Notes: generated from the letters alone by a model not told the origin. Positions 15,512-25,739 are shown, counted from the stretch's first letter. The stretch: 64,000 bases of DNA from Aminobacter aminovorans (GCF_900445235.1 NZ_UFSM01000003.1:62001-126000), one strand, 5' to 3'. Translations and numbers: made by a program.

Positions 15512-16546
15512 ATGAAGCTGACCAGGCGTGAATTCGCCGTCGGTATGACGACGGCTATTGCCTCGATGACCCTGCCGCGGCTTGCCGCAGCGCAATCGCC
15601 ACTGGTCGTTCCGACCTATGGCGGGCTATGGGCCAAGTTCTGGGAAGAGAAGCTCTTGCCCGGCCTCACGACCGCTACTGGCATCCAGCCGCAACTCGAC
15701 GTCGGGCTCGGCAAGGATTTCGTCGCCAAGATCCGCGCCGGTGGCGGCCGTTCGCCCTACAGCATCTTCATGGGCAACGAAAACATCGCCGCCGTACTGC
15801 GTGCCGAGGGTTTCTTCGAGCCCTTCGACCTCGCCAAGGTGCCGAACGCGGCGAAGGCCTTCCCGCAGTTCGTCAACAAGGACGCCAAGGGCATCCGCGC
15901 CATCGTCTCGCCGATCGGGCTTGCCTATCGCACCGACATGGTGAAGACAGCCCCCACCTCCTGGCACGACCTCTGGGATAACCCCGAATTCAAAGGCAAG
16001 ACCGGGCTCTATCAGATCGGCAACACCGGTGCGGTCCTGTTCCTGCGACTGGTCGCCGAGTTGTTCGGCAGCGGGCCGGACGATTTCGACACCGCATTCA
16101 CCAAGATCAAGGAACTGCTGCCCTTCACACAGGCGTCATGGAGCGGCGAGGTTGCAACCGCCTTGATCCGCGGCGACGCCATCATCGCGCCGGTCGACTG
16201 GACCGAGATCATGACGCTGCAGGACAAGGGTGCGCCGGTTGCCATCGTCGCCCCCAAGGAAGGCGTTCTTGCCTTCGAGCAGTCGTTCAACCTGGTCGCG
16301 ACGGGGGCAGAGAAGGACGCAGCTCACGCCTACCTGAACTATATCCTCGACGCCAAGGTTCAGCAGGACATGGCCAAGGCCTTCTACACCTCGCCGAGCA
16401 ACAGCGAGTCGTCAATCGACGACACGATGAAGGCACGCACCCCGATCGTCGGCCCGCGCATGGCCGAGATCAAGAGCTATGACTGGGACAGCTACGTCGA
16501 TAAGGCGGCCGATATTGCCGACCGCTGGAACCGGGAGATGGCGTAA
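15512..16546 (+). CDS. ABC transporter substrate-binding protein, polyamine/PotD-like
   Basis: 344 residues. The N-terminus MKLTRREFAVGMTTAIASM with a following AAAQS site resembles a Tat signal (TRREF), so the protein is expected to be exported to the periplasm. The mature part, opening VVPTYGGLWAKFWEE, belongs to the family-1 solute-binding group close to PotD/PotF-like proteins. It leads an SBP-ATPase-permease-permease operon. The ligand is unknown. The neighbouring acyl-CoA ligase and regulator make an aromatic or organic acid or amine possible. Confidence 0.85.
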   Translation: MKLTRREFAVGMTTAIASMTLPRLAAAQSPLVVPTYGGLWAKFWEEKLLPGLTTATGIQPQLDVGLGKDFVAKIRAGGGRSPYSIFMGNENIAAVLRAEGFFEPFDLAKVPNAAKAFPQFVNKDAKGIRAIVSPIGLAYRTDMVKTAPTSWHDLWDNPEFKGKTGLYQIGNTGAVLFLRLVAELFGSGPDDFDTAFTKIKELLPFTQASWSGEVATALIRGDAIIAPVDWTEIMTLQDKGAPVAIVAPKEGVLAFEQSFNLVATGAEKDAAHAYLNYILDAKVQQDMAKAFYTSPSNSESSIDDTMKARTPIVGPRMAEIKSYDWDSYVDKAADIADRWNREMA

Positions 16547-16576
16547 CGCCACCCCGCGATCAGATCGACGTAATGG

Positions 16577-16600
16577 CCGGGAGGGGCCCCCACCTCCCGG
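16577..16600 (+). other. Intercistronic stem-loop between binding-protein and ATPase genes
   Basis: CCGGGAGG (16577-16584) and CCTCCCGG (16593-16600) form a perfect 8-bp stem with an 8-base loop and no U-run. Such structures behind binding-protein genes usually protect the upstream message or attenuate downstream transcription, so that the binding protein is made in excess. Confidence 0.55.
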
Positions 16601-16624
16601 TCGCGAACCGCGCGAGGACATCGG

Positions 16625-17719
16625 ATGACCGCACTGACCATCGACCGTATCAACAAGCGGTATGGCAACCTGCACATCCTGAAGGATATATCGATCCCGA
16701 TTGGCCAGGGCGAGTTCGTCTCGCTGCTCGGCCCCAGCGGCTGCGGCAAGACAACGACCTTGCGCTGCATCGCCGGTTTCGAACGCCCCGACGATGGCCG
16801 CATCCTGTTCGGCAACCGCGACGTGACACGCGCGCTGCCGGAGCAGCGCGACATCGGCATGGTGTTCCAGTCCTACGCGCTTTTTCCGCACATGACGGTG
16901 GCAGAGAATTTGAGCTTCGGCCTCGAGGTCCGCAAGATCTCCATGCCTGATCGCCAGCGACGCATCGCCGACGTTCTTGCCATGGTCCGCCTCGAAGGTT
17001 ACGACAAACGCTATCCGCGCGAACTCTCCGGTGGCCAGCAGCAGCGCGTGGCACTGGCCCGCGCGCTGGTCATCGAGCCGTCGGTGCTTTTGCTCGACGA
17101 GCCGCTGGCCAATCTCGACGCCACCTTGCGCGACGAGATGCGCTTCTTCATTCGCGACCTGCAGCAGCGCGTCGGCATTACCAGCATCTATGTCACACAC
17201 GACCAGGCCGAGGCGATGGTGATGTCGGACAAGATCGTGGTGATGAGCGCCGGCACGATCTCGCAGTTCGGCTCGCCGCGCGAGATCTACGAGCGGCCCG
17301 CGTCGCAATCGGTTGCCGGCTTCATCGGACGGTCGAACACCATCGCGGGCAAGATCGCCGAAGCGCTCGGCCAGGACAGCTACAAGGTCGACACGCCTTG
17401 CGGCAGCATCGGCACGACGGGCCCGGCGGGGCTCGCCAAAGGGGCTGAGGTCAAGATCATGATCCGGCCGGAGAATATCGATACGCAGAGAAAGGGAGCA
17501 GGCCGCCCGACGTCGGCAGGGCCGGCCGGCGCACATGGAAACGTGCTTACCGGCTCGGTGGTAAACTCGGTCTATCAGGGCAGCGCCAACCAGTTGGCCG
17601 TCAAGCTGGCCAGCGGCGACCGCGTGATCGTCGACGTCAATGGCCGCAACCCGCTCGACATAGGCGAGCAGGTCGCCTTGCGCTTTGCCGCGCGCGACAC
17701 CTGGGTCCTGGCATCATGA
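16625..17719 (+). CDS. ABC transporter ATP-binding protein, PotA-like
   Basis: 364 residues. Walker [11 protein letters not shown]-loop [12 protein letters not shown], signature [15 protein letters not shown], Walker B VLLLDEPLANLD and the H-loop histidine in YVTHDQAEAM are all intact. A C-terminal TOBE-type region (about residues 245-364) matches importers of the polyamine/iron/sulfate group. The stop codon overlaps the start of the next permease gene (ATGA). It should energise import of the ligand of the adjacent binding protein. Confidence 0.9.
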   Translation: MTALTIDRINKRYGNLHILKDISIPIGQGEFVSLLGPSGCGKTTTLRCIAGFERPDDGRILFGNRDVTRALPEQRDIGMVFQSYALFPHMTVAENLSFGLEVRKISMPDRQRRIADVLAMVRLEGYDKRYPRELSGGQQQRVALARALVIEPSVLLLDEPLANLDATLRDEMRFFIRDLQQRVGITSIYVTHDQAEAMVMSDKIVVMSAGTISQFGSPREIYERPASQSVAGFIGRSNTIAGKIAEALGQDSYKVDTPCGSIGTTGPAGLAKGAEVKIMIRPENIDTQRKGAGRPTSAGPAGAHGNVLTGSVVNSVYQGSANQLAVKLASGDRVIVDVNGRNPLDIGEQVALRFAARDTWVLAS

Positions 17720-18603
17720 GTGCAACCGAGGCGGCTCCACGCCTGGAAAGCCGGGGCAATCGCGGCAGTGCCACCTGGATGGTGGTGCCGGCACTGGTAC
17801 TGCTCATCGGCTTCTTTGCGCTGCCCTATCTGACGATCATCACCATGAGCCTGCGCGAGGCATCGACCCGCGCCGTCTATGGCGATGGCTTCACACTGGC
17901 GCACTACACGACGGCGCTCGGCGATTTCTACATCTGGGGCATCCTCGGACGCACCTTGCTGATAGGTGCAACCGTCACCGTCATCTCGCTGCTGCTCGGC
18001 TATCCCGTCGCCTATCACCTTGCCAAGTCGCGCTCGCGCTGGACAAGCCTGCTCTATATTTTCGTGCTGTCGCCGCTGCTCGTCGGTCTGGTCGTCAGGA
18101 CCTTTGCCTGGATGATCATCCTGTCCAACAACGGCGTTGCCAACCAGGCGCTCAAGGCAGCCGGACTGATCGATTTTCCGCTTCAGCTGATGAACAATTC
18201 TCTCGGCGTCACCATCGCGCTGACGCATGTGTTCCTGCCCTTCATCATCCTGCCTTTGCTCGGCAACCTGCAGGCGATCAGCCCCGACCTTGCCATGGCC
18301 TCGCGCTCGCTCGGCGCCTCGCGGATGCGGACCTTCTGGAAGGTCACGCTGCCACTCAGCATGCCCGGCATTCAGGCCGGGACGATCCTGGTGTTCGTGC
18401 TGTCGATCAGTGCCTATGTCACACCCGCCATGCTCGGCGGCACTGGCGGCCGCACAATGTCGGTGCTGGTGGTGCAATATCTCGTCGACAACTTCCGCTG
18501 GCCGGCAGGTGCGGCACTGGCCATCATCATGGCGGCGGTGGCGGTCATCTTTGTCGGGGTTTATCTCAGGCTCACGGCGCGCGCGATGCGGAGGCTGCCA
18601 TGA
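17716..18603 (+). CDS. ABC transporter permease, PotB-like
   Basis: 295 residues with about six hydrophobic segments beginning at ATWMVVPALVLLIGFFALPY. The cytoplasmic EAA-like loop is visible around LAMASRSLGASRMRTFWKVTLPL. It overlaps both flanking genes by four bases, showing tight coupling with the ATPase and the second permease. It forms half of the membrane channel of the polyamine-type importer. Confidence 0.88.
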   Translation: MSATEAAPRLESRGNRGSATWMVVPALVLLIGFFALPYLTIITMSLREASTRAVYGDGFTLAHYTTALGDFYIWGILGRTLLIGATVTVISLLLGYPVAYHLAKSRSRWTSLLYIFVLSPLLVGLVVRTFAWMIILSNNGVANQALKAAGLIDFPLQLMNNSLGVTIALTHVFLPFIILPLLGNLQAISPDLAMASRSLGASRMRTFWKVTLPLSMPGIQAGTILVFVLSISAYVTPAMLGGTGGRTMSVLVVQYLVDNFRWPAGAALAIIMAAVAVIFVGVYLRLTARAMRRLP

Positions 18604-19415
18604 CAGGTTCGTCGAGCGGCGTCGAAAAGACCATCTGGGACCGTCTGTTCACAGTTCTGGTGGCGGCGATCTATATTTTCCTGATGTTCCCGATCGTGCT
18701 GGTTGTACTGTTGTCGTTCAACTCGGGCGAGTTCCTGGCGTTTCCGCTCGAGGGCTTTTCACTGCGCTGGTTCGAAGCGCTGTTTTCGAACAAACGCTTC
18801 CTCGACGCCACGCTCTATTCGATCCAGATCGCTGCCACGTCGACCATCGTCAATGGCGTGATCGGCACGCTGGCGGCCATCTACGTTGCACGTCACGCGA
18901 CCGCCTTCCGCGACTACATCCGTCTGGTCATGACCGCGCCATTGCTAGTGCCGGAAATCCTGACGGCGATCGCGCTGCTGTTCTACTTCTACGAGATCAG
19001 GATCGGCACCGAATATTCGATCGGCATCCAGATCGGCCACATCGTCGTCACCTTCCCCTATGTCTTCCTCAACGTGTCCTCGGCGCTGTTCAACTTCGAC
19101 CGTTCGCAGGAAGAGGCCGCGCGCAGTCTCGGCGCCGGTGGCTGGATGACATTCCGGCGGGTGACGCTGCCGGCGATCAAGCCCGGCATCATTACCGGCT
19201 GCCTGTTTGCCTTCGTCATCTCCTTCGACATCTTCAACATTTCGCTGCTTTTGAAGTCGCTCGGCAAGAATACGCTGCCGCTCGAACTGTTCGACTATCT
19301 GCGCTTCAATTTCGATCCGACCGCCGCAGCGATCGCCTCGCTCAGCATCTTCATGACTTTTGCCGCGATCCTGATCATAGACCGGACCGTGGGGCTGCGC
19401 TCGCTCCGTTTCTGA
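18600..19415 (+). CDS. ABC transporter permease, PotC-like
   Basis: 271 residues from the ATG at 18600. About six membrane segments are apparent, starting with LFTVLVAAIYIFLMFPIVLVV, and the EAA-like loop reads EEAARSLGAGGWMTFRRVTLP. This second permease completes the operon that starts at 15512. No clear terminator follows. Confidence 0.88.
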   Translation: MTGSSSGVEKTIWDRLFTVLVAAIYIFLMFPIVLVVLLSFNSGEFLAFPLEGFSLRWFEALFSNKRFLDATLYSIQIAATSTIVNGVIGTLAAIYVARHATAFRDYIRLVMTAPLLVPEILTAIALLFYFYEIRIGTEYSIGIQIGHIVVTFPYVFLNVSSALFNFDRSQEEAARSLGAGGWMTFRRVTLPAIKPGIITGCLFAFVISFDIFNISLLLKSLGKNTLPLELFDYLRFNFDPTAAAIASLSIFMTFAAILIIDRTVGLRSLRF

Positions 19416-19523
19416 TGATGATCAGGTGAGGCATGAAGCCACTGCCAACGGGGCCTTTTGCCCGCGCGATTTCTGTAGCGGGCGGAGGCTGCTCGCTTGA
19501 CAATTCGGCAGCCATAAAAATAC

Positions 19524-19543
19524 ATTTCAATATCAGAATTTGG
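19524..19543. promoter_or_regulatory. AT-rich motif upstream of the amino-acid transporter
   Basis: ATTTCAATATCAGAATTTGG shares the string ATTTCAATAT with the block upstream of the second FadR-type gene (15376-15385). It lies about 115-135 bases upstream of the amino-acid-type binding protein and may mark common control. Support is by motif similarity only. Confidence 0.35.
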
Positions 19544-19657
19544 TTCTGACGTGACAGCCGCCGGCAAGAAGCGCGCTCCATAGAGGGGAGGGCGGTCACG
19601 GGGACGAAGCCAGGGGCAGTCGCCGCCGGCCATCTCAGCATCATGAGGAGGATCAAA

Positions 19658-20524
19658 GTGCATCATTTTTCGCTTCTGCGCGGCGCAACATTCGCCGCGA
19701 CCGCTGCAACGGCCCTGGTTGCCTTTGCCGGTACGCTGGCCGCTGCCGAACTGCCGAAGTCGGCCGAGGTCAAGGACACCGGCAAGCTGATTATCGCCAA
19801 CACGCTCGAATACGCGCCGTTCGAATTCATCGACGAAAACGGCAAGCAGGTCGGCATCAATATCGAGTTGGCCCAGGAAACAGCCAAGCTGCTGGGCGCC
19901 GAGCTGGAGGTCACCCGTATTCCGTTTCCCTCGATGGTGCCCGGACTTGCCGCCGGTCGCTTCAAGGTGGCGTGGGAAACCTTCGCCGCCACCGACGAGC
20001 GGCTGAAGCAGGTCGACTTCGTGATGTTCATCAAGTCGGGCATCGTCGCCTCGACGACCGCCGACAAGGCCTCGCAGTTCCAGGGCGAGAACAATCTCTG
20101 CGGCAAGCGGGTCGGCGTCATCGGCGGCGCGGTGTCGGACTTCATCGCCGACCGGTTGAGCACCGAGTGCAAGGAAAAGGGTCTGCCCGAGATTGCCAAG
20201 AGCATCTTCCCCGAGGGCAAGGACATCATCCAGGCCGCGCTCTCCGATCGTATCGACGCCCGCCTCGACGATGCCACAGCATCTGGCTATTTCGAGGTGA
20301 CCAGCAAGGGCCAGATGGTGGTCGTCCCAGGGCTTTACGACGTCGCACCGCTCGGCATCGCCATCCCGAAGGGCGACAAGGAAACGGCCGACATGCTGGC
20401 CGCCGGCGTCAACGAGTTGATCAAGAACGGCACCTACAAGACGATCATGACCAAGTACGGCATGACCAGCGCCATGATCGACGAAGCCTATGTTGTCGAC
20501 AGCGCCGACAAGATCCGCAAATAA
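19658..20524 (+). CDS. ABC transporter substrate-binding protein, polar amino acid family
   Basis: 288 residues. GTG at 19658 is the preferred start because AGGAGG lies six bases before it; an in-frame ATG at 19643 lacks a ribosome site. A signal peptide (LLRGATFAATAATALVAFAG, cleaved near AAAE) leads a family-3 solute-binding fold: LIIANTLEYAPFEFIDENGK, GINIELAQETAKLLG and FKVAWETFAATDER. It heads an SBP-permease-ATPase operon. The ligand is probably an amino acid or a related compound. Confidence 0.87.
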   Translation: MHHFSLLRGATFAATAATALVAFAGTLAAAELPKSAEVKDTGKLIIANTLEYAPFEFIDENGKQVGINIELAQETAKLLGAELEVTRIPFPSMVPGLAAGRFKVAWETFAATDERLKQVDFVMFIKSGIVASTTADKASQFQGENNLCGKRVGVIGGAVSDFIADRLSTECKEKGLPEIAKSIFPEGKDIIQAALSDRIDARLDDATASGYFEVTSKGQMVVVPGLYDVAPLGIAIPKGDKETADMLAAGVNELIKNGTYKTIMTKYGMTSAMIDEAYVVDSADKIRK

Positions 20525-20531
20525 TCGACAA

Positions 20532-20561
20532 GGCCGGCGAGGGGACGCCCCCTTGCCGGCC
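20532..20561 (+). other. Intercistronic stem-loop between binding-protein and permease genes
   Basis: GGCCGGCGAGGGG (20532-20544) pairs with CCCCTTGCCGGCC (20549-20561) around a four-base loop, a 13-bp stem with one G-U pair. No U-run follows. It probably stabilises the binding-protein message. Confidence 0.6.
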
Positions 20562-20588
20562 CTCAGGACTTCTGGGAGGGCGGCTAAG

Positions 20589-21509
20589 ATGGACCGGGCC
20601 GATACGAATACGCCGCCGGAGGCGCTGACGGTCGTACCGCTGCGCCACTATGGCCTGTGGGTCGGCACCGCGATCACGCTGGTCATACTCGGGCTGATCC
20701 TCAAGGCGCTCGCCACCAACCCGGCTTTCGACTGGCCGACTGTCGGCAAGTACCTGTTCCACCCGTCGATCCTGCGCGGGCTCGGCCAGACGCTGGTGCT
20801 GACGGTCACCATCATGGCGCTGGCGATCATCATCGGCACCATCGTTGCCATCATGCGGTTATCGCCGAGCCGCATCCTCAATGCCTTTGCCAGCGCCTAT
20901 ATCTGGTTCTTCCGCGGTGCGCCGGCGCTGATCCAGCTGATCTTCTGGTTCAACCTGTCGCTGATCGTGCGCGAGTTCTCGCTGACGCTGCCGTTCGTCG
21001 GCACGCTGTTCACGGTCAAGACCAACGACTTCATGACCCCGTTCGTCGCAGCGGTGATCGCGCTGTCACTGCATGAAGCGGGCTACATGGCCGAGATCGT
21101 TCGCGCCGGCATCAACTCGGTGGCATCGGGCCAGACCGAGGCAGCCGGCAGCCTGGGCATGAACCATCGGTTGATCCTGCGCCGCATCACGCTGCCCCAG
21201 GCGATGCGCTTCATCGTGCCGCCGACAGGTAACGAAACGATCAACCTGTTGAAGACGACATCGCTGGTCACCATCATCGCCGTCAACGACCTGCTCTATG
21301 CCGCACAAAGCATCTATGCGCGTACCTTCGAGACGATCCCGCTGCTGATCGTCGTGGCCTTCTGGTACCTGTTCGTCGTCACCATCCTGTCGATCGGCCA
21401 GCACTATATCGAGCAGTATTACGGCAGGAGCGACCTGCAGCCGGGCGTGTCATTGGGCACCACGTTGAAACGCGCCTTCAGGTTCGGACGGGTGGCACAG
21501 CCAGCATGA
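20589..21509 (+). CDS. Amino-acid ABC transporter permease (HisM/GlnP type)
   Basis: 306 residues from the ATG at 20589; the frame is open upstream but the ORF logic and spacing favour this start. The first hydrophobic segment is [20 protein letters not shown]. The typical HisM/GlnP features follow: [38 protein letters not shown] and the EAA loop [22 protein letters not shown]. It is the only permease in the operon, so it probably works as a homodimer. Its stop overlaps the ATPase start. Confidence 0.88.
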   Translation: MDRADTNTPPEALTVVPLRHYGLWVGTAITLVILGLILKALATNPAFDWPTVGKYLFHPSILRGLGQTLVLTVTIMALAIIIGTIVAIMRLSPSRILNAFASAYIWFFRGAPALIQLIFWFNLSLIVREFSLTLPFVGTLFTVKTNDFMTPFVAAVIALSLHEAGYMAEIVRAGINSVASGQTEAAGSLGMNHRLILRRITLPQAMRFIVPPTGNETINLLKTTSLVTIIAVNDLLYAAQSIYARTFETIPLLIVVAFWYLFVVTILSIGQHYIEQYYGRSDLQPGVSLGTTLKRAFRFGRVAQPA

Positions 21510-22309
21510 CATCGAAAGCAGAAAACCAGGCCCGCTTCGGCGTCCCCGACAACTCGATGGTGTTCGCGCGCGGCGTGCGCAAATCCTTCGGCGCGGTCGA
21601 GGTGCTGAAAGGCATCGACCTCAACGTGCCGACCGGCTCGGTCGCCTGTGTCATTGGCCCGTCGGGCTCGGGCAAGAGCACCTTTCTGCGCTGCATCAAC
21701 CACCTGGAAGAGGTCAGCGGCGGCGTGCTCCTGGTCGATGGCGAATTCGTCGGCTACGACCTGCGCCAAGGCAAGCTCTACGAGGTCAACAACAAGCTTT
21801 TGTGCCAGCGCCGCGCCGACATCGGCATGGTGTTCCAGTCGTTCAACCTGTTCTCGCATATGACCGCGCTGGAAAACCTGATCGAGGCTCCGATGATGGT
21901 GAAGGGCCTGTCAAAAGCCGAAGCCAAGGACAAGGCCCGCGCGCTGCTCGAGCGCGTAGGGCTGTCGGCCAAGGCAGACGCCTATCCGCGCCAGCTTTCC
22001 GGCGGACAGCAGCAGCGCGTGGCGATCGCCCGTGCGCTGGCGATGAACCCCAAGGTTCTGCTGTTCGACGAGCCAACCTCGGCGCTCGACCCTGAGCTTG
22101 TCGGCGAGGTGCTGGTGGTCATGCGCGATCTTGCCGAGAGCGGCATGACGATGGTCGTCGTCACCCACGAGATTGGCTTTGCCCGCGAAGTCGGCGACCA
22201 GTTGATCTTCATGGATCGCGGCGTTGTTGAGGAGCGCGGCGAACCACGCGAGATGATCGCCAATCCGCAATCGCCGCGAACGCGGGAGTTCTTGTCTCAC
22301 GTGCTGTGA
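21506..22309 (+). CDS. Amino-acid ABC transporter ATP-binding protein (GlnQ/HisP type)
   Basis: 267 residues. Walker [11 protein letters not shown]-loop [12 protein letters not shown], signature [15 protein letters not shown], Walker [16 protein letters not shown] and H-loop [13 protein letters not shown] are intact. It ends the amino-acid importer operon and is followed about 70 bases later by a strong terminator. Confidence 0.92.
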   Translation: MTSKAENQARFGVPDNSMVFARGVRKSFGAVEVLKGIDLNVPTGSVACVIGPSGSGKSTFLRCINHLEEVSGGVLLVDGEFVGYDLRQGKLYEVNNKLLCQRRADIGMVFQSFNLFSHMTALENLIEAPMMVKGLSKAEAKDKARALLERVGLSAKADAYPRQLSGGQQQRVAIARALAMNPKVLLFDEPTSALDPELVGEVLVVMRDLAESGMTMVVVTHEIGFAREVGDQLIFMDRGVVEERGEPREMIANPQSPRTREFLSHVL

Positions 22310-22376
22310 GGAGCGCAAGGGCTGGCCATATGCGTGGCGCTGATACCCAACGTCGCAGGGGTCGGGGGCTAGGCAG

Positions 22377-22406
22377 AAAAAAAGCGGCTCGAAAGCCGCT
22401 TTTTTG
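22377..22406 (+). terminator. Rho-independent terminator, probably bidirectional
   Basis: AGCGGCT (22383-22389), a CGAA tetraloop, and AGCCGCT (22394-22400), flanked by an A-run on the left and a T-run on the right. It should stop both the ABC operon and the convergent small membrane protein gene. Confidence 0.88.
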
Positions 22407-22423
22407 TTGCCGTACACAGCCGG

Positions 22424-22591
22424 CTAAAAAACTGCCAGGTATTTGAGCAGCGAAATGACACCGATGATGATCACGACTATCTGCGCAATCTGCCGCATCT
22501 TTGCGTCGATAGGCAGTCGCTGCACCAGATAAAGCACGAGCACGATTACAAGGAATGTGATCAGAATACTGATGAGCACTGATGAGGCCAT
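22424..22591 (-). CDS. Small two-helix membrane protein
   Basis: A 55-residue protein read directly from the sequence: ATG at 22591 after TAGGAG, stop TAG at 22424-22426. It has two hydrophobic helices (about residues 5-23 and 35-50) joined by a short polar turn, QRLPIDAKMRQ. Short proteins with this layout, including the Thivi_2564-type family, occur widely in Rhizobiales; function is unknown. It is bounded by the bidirectional terminator at its 3' end, which supports it as a genuine gene. Confidence 0.65.
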   Translation of the reverse strand: MASSVLISILITFLVIVLVLYLVQRLPIDAKMRQIAQIVVIIIGVISLLKYLAVF

Positions 22592-22645
22592 ATGGTTCTC
22601 CTAGGGGCGTTGAATGAACGCCTGGTTCGGGCGGCGAAGTGCCGA

Positions 22646-23002
22646 TCAATACCAACCGTTACGCTGGTCGCCTGAGCCTTTTGCAATGGCAAAGCCGATC
22701 ATCACTCCGACCAGCCCCGCCAAGCCGACCACGATACCGGTTGCAGCCGGATTCTCTCGAGCGGTCTCCGAGACCGACTGGGCCTGTGTACGAAGCTGCT
22801 GAGCCGCCCGCGACGCCCGGGTCGACGCCTCTTCGATGGCGTCATTCGCCACATCGCGCGCTTCGGAGGCGAGCTCTGCGCTCCGTTCGGAAAGGGATTT
22901 GTTGATTTTGGCAATCTCCTTGCGCAGCTCGGAGATCTGCTTTTCGACTGACTTTTGAACGCTTTCGACGCTCGTGACTTCAGTCTTAGGTGTGTCAGCC
23001 AT
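22646..23002 (-). CDS. DUF883/ElaB-YqjD-like membrane-anchored protein
   Basis: 118 residues from the ATG at 23002, which follows AGAAGG; the upstream extension to 23077 is not supported. A long charged, heptad-like helix (about residues 10-85) rich in Glu, Lys, Ser and Ala is followed by a single C-terminal membrane segment TGIVVGLAGLVGVMIGFAIA. This is the layout of the ElaB/YqjD/DUF883 family, inner-membrane proteins of which some bind ribosomes in stationary phase. Function here is not established. Confidence 0.75.
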   Translation of the reverse strand: MADTPKTEVTSVESVQKSVEKQISELRKEIAKINKSLSERSAELASEARDVANDAIEEASTRASRAAQQLRTQAQSVSETARENPAATGIVVGLAGLVGVMIGFAIAKGSGDQRNGWY

Positions 23003-23261
23003 GATTTTTCCTTCTGCAACCAGATGGGGAACGGCGCAGACGGCAATTCGTTCCGTCAGTATCTCCTTTCCTCTCATTCAGACCGAGGATCAGGCAGCCA
23101 CCTCGGCGAGGCCTGGTGTCGACTCCTCTCTGGCACGGCGCAAACAGGCCGTAGCCGGTCATCCTTTTGCACGATCGATCGACAAGCTACAGGCTCTCAA
23201 ATAGGCGCCAGCAGAGACAGGGCGGTTCGTCATGCCCTGTCTTGTCTTTCAAAATAGCCGA
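23003..23261. other. Intergenic stretch between the DUF883 gene and ftsK
   Basis: About 260 bases with only short reading frames. No promoter, hairpin or RNA gene was recognised with confidence. Confidence 0.4.
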
Positions 23262-25739
23262 TCAGTCCTGCTCGTCGTTCGTCTGCGCGTGGTCGCGGCG
23301 GCCGGCCATGATCTCGCGCTTGCCGACATGGTTGGGCGCACCGACGAGGCCTTCCTTTTCCATGCGCTCGACCAAGGAAGCGGCACGGTTGTAGCCGATA
23401 CCAAGTCGGCGCTGGATATAGGAGGTCGAGCACTTCTTGTCGCGCTGCACCACCTTGACCGCCTCGTCATAGATCGAGTCACCGTCCTCGGCGGCGACGG
23501 CCCCCTTGTCGAAGACTGGCGTGTCCTCGGCTTCCGGTACCTCGTCGTCCTCGTCGGCGGTGACCGTCTCGAGATATTCGGGACGTCCCTGCGCCTTGAG
23601 ATGGGTGACGACGTGCTCGACCTCTGCGTCCGAAACAAACGGACCGTGGACACGGGAGATGCGGCCGCCGCCGGCCATGTGCAGCATGTCGCCCTGGCCG
23701 AGCAGTTGTTCGGCGCCTTGCTCACCCAGAATGGTGCGGCTGTCGATCTTCGACGTCACCTGGAACGAGATGCGGGTCGGGAAATTGGCCTTGATCGTGC
23801 CGGTGATGACGTCGACCGACGGGCGCTGCGTTGCCATGATCAGGTGGATGCCGGCGGCACGCGCCATCTGCGCAAGGCGCTGGATAGCACCCTCGATCTC
23901 CTTGCCGGCGACCATCATCAGGTCGGCCATCTCGTCGACGATGACGACGATGTAGGGCATCGGCGCGAGGTCGATCTCCTGCTCCTCGAAAAGCGGCACG
24001 CCGGTGCCTTTCTCGAAGCCGGTCTGCACCTGCATCACCACCGTCTCGCCCTTGTCGCGGGCAATCGCGGCGCGTTCGTTGTAGCCGTCGATATTGCGCA
24101 CGCCGAGCCGCGCCATCTTGCGGTAGCGGTCTTCCATCTCGCGCACCGCCCATTTGAGTGCGGTGACCGCCTTCTTCGGATCGGTGACGACGGGGGTCAG
24201 AAGATGCGGGATGCCGTCATAGATCGAAAGCTCGAGCATCTTCGGATCGACCATGATCAGGCGGCACTCTTCCGGCTTCAGCCTGTAGAGCAAGGACAGG
24301 ATCATGGTGTTGATGGCGACCGACTTGCCCGAGCCGGTGGTGCCGGCGACGAGCAAATGCGGCATCTTGGCGAGTTCGGCGATGACCGGTTCACCGCCGA
24401 TGGTCTTGCCCAGGCAGAGAGCCAGCTTGCAGGCAGTATTGCGGAAGCCGTCCGACTCGATCAGCTCGCGGAAATAGACCGTCTCGCGCGTCTCGTTGGG
24501 CAGCTCGATGCCAATGACGTTGCGGCCGGGGATAACGGCGACACGCGCCGAAATCGCCGACATCGAACGAGCGATGTCGTCGGCAAGGCCAATGACACGC
24601 GAGGATTTGACGCCCGGCGCCGGCTCGAATTCGTAGAGCGTCACGACAGGGCCCGGGCGAACATGGATGATCTCGCCGCGCACGCCGAAATCCTCAAGCA
24701 CGCTTTCCAGGAGGTCGGCATTCTGTTCCAGTCGCTCCTGCGACATGTAGAACCCCTGGCCTGCCGGCGGCAGCTGCAACAGCTCCTCGGAGGGCAATTC
24801 GTAGGCATCGCCAGTGGTCGCAGGCACGATCCTGCCCATCAGGGGCAAGGGCGACACCGGACGCGCAGGGGTCATTGGCTCGACGACACTGGCTGGCTCG
24901 GGCGCCGCTCCGACCGCTGGGGCCGGATGATGCAGCCCGGCAGTCGCAGCAACTTCAAGTTTCGCTTCGTTGGAGTTGGCGGGCGCGGCTGGCGCCGCGT
25001 TTACCTGATGCGGCGGAATGCACTCGATGACCCGGAACAGCGCCGTAATTTCTGCCGCCGGAATCTCGGCCTGCCTGGCGACGACGGGTGCCGCCGGCGC
25101 AACGCGGACCGCGACAGGCGCGGGGCGGGCGGCAACCACCGCGGCTGCCGGCGAAGGACCGTCCGAGGTGTTTGGCGCCATCAACTCAAAAAATGCATGG
25201 TCTGAAAGATAGGACCACCGGGCCTTCTTTGGCTGGGCCGCTGGAGCCTCACTGACACCTGCTGGCTTGGTTGCCGACTGTGCCGGCGGGGAGACGGGCG
25301 GCATGGCTGCTACGGCTTGCGTCAGGGGCGAGGCCGCCTGCTGGGCCGGCGCGGCGATCCTGCTGGCGATTTGCGCCTGCAAGGCCTCCACGACCTGGGC
25401 TCCCGTCGTCACGGTAACCGGCCGGGACGGAACACGATCGATGACGGGCGCGGCGGCTACCGCATGCTCGTTCACCTGCGGCTGAACCGCCGCGACATTC
25501 GTCTGGGCTTCATGATGGGCGGCTTCCGCCGCTTCGTATGCCTGGCGCTTCGCGGCGTCATAATCGGGCGTGCGGGTGAAGCGCACATTGGGCGCCAGGT
25601 AGAAATAATCCTGCCAGCCGGGGCCATCGGCCGGCGAGGGCACATGTGTCCGGTCACCCTTGCTCTCCGCACGATCCGGGCGGTCATCATGCGAGGCTTG
25701 GTTCGAAAAATTCACTCGAGGCAAACGCGTGCTTCCCAT
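23262..25739 (-). CDS. FtsK/SpoIIIE-type DNA translocase lacking the N-terminal membrane domain
   Basis: About 825 residues from the ATG at 25739; the frame is open to 25853. FtsK pumps DNA and activates XerCD recombination at dif. The motor is complete: Walker [15 protein letters not shown] (near residue 466), the FtsK signature [20 protein letters not shown], Walker [15 protein letters not shown], and [12 protein letters not shown]. The C-terminal gamma winged helix ([24 protein letters not shown]) is present. The N-terminal 330 residues are Ala/Pro/Glu-rich linker with no membrane segments, unlike the four-helix anchor of canonical FtsK. It is probably a second, soluble copy. Confidence 0.88.
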   Translation of the reverse strand: MGSTRLPRVNFSNQASHDDRPDRAESKGDRTHVPSPADGPGWQDYFYLAPNVRFTRTPDYDAAKRQAYEAAEAAHHEAQTNVAAVQPQVNEHAVAAAPVIDRVPSRPVTVTTGAQVVEALQAQIASRIAAPAQQAASPLTQAVAAMPPVSPPAQSATKPAGVSEAPAAQPKKARWSYLSDHAFFELMAPNTSDGPSPAAAVVAARPAPVAVRVAPAAPVVARQAEIPAAEITALFRVIECIPPHQVNAAPAAPANSNEAKLEVAATAGLHHPAPAVGAAPEPASVVEPMTPARPVSPLPLMGRIVPATTGDAYELPSEELLQLPPAGQGFYMSQERLEQNADLLESVLEDFGVRGEIIHVRPGPVVTLYEFEPAPGVKSSRVIGLADDIARSMSAISARVAVIPGRNVIGIELPNETRETVYFRELIESDGFRNTACKLALCLGKTIGGEPVIAELAKMPHLLVAGTTGSGKSVAINTMILSLLYRLKPEECRLIMVDPKMLELSIYDGIPHLLTPVVTDPKKAVTALKWAVREMEDRYRKMARLGVRNIDGYNERAAIARDKGETVVMQVQTGFEKGTGVPLFEEQEIDLAPMPYIVVIVDEMADLMMVAGKEIEGAIQRLAQMARAAGIHLIMATQRPSVDVITGTIKANFPTRISFQVTSKIDSRTILGEQGAEQLLGQGDMLHMAGGGRISRVHGPFVSDAEVEHVVTHLKAQGRPEYLETVTADEDDEVPEAEDTPVFDKGAVAAEDGDSIYDEAVKVVQRDKKCSTSYIQRRLGIGYNRAASLVERMEKEGLVGAPNHVGKREIMAGRRDHAQTNDEQD

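Noticed and set aside
23232..25205. Long plus-strand open frame of over 600 codons opposite ftsK
   Set aside because: It is an antisense shadow of a clear FtsK gene, typical of high-GC DNA; its composition (His/Arg/Asp-rich) is not protein-like.
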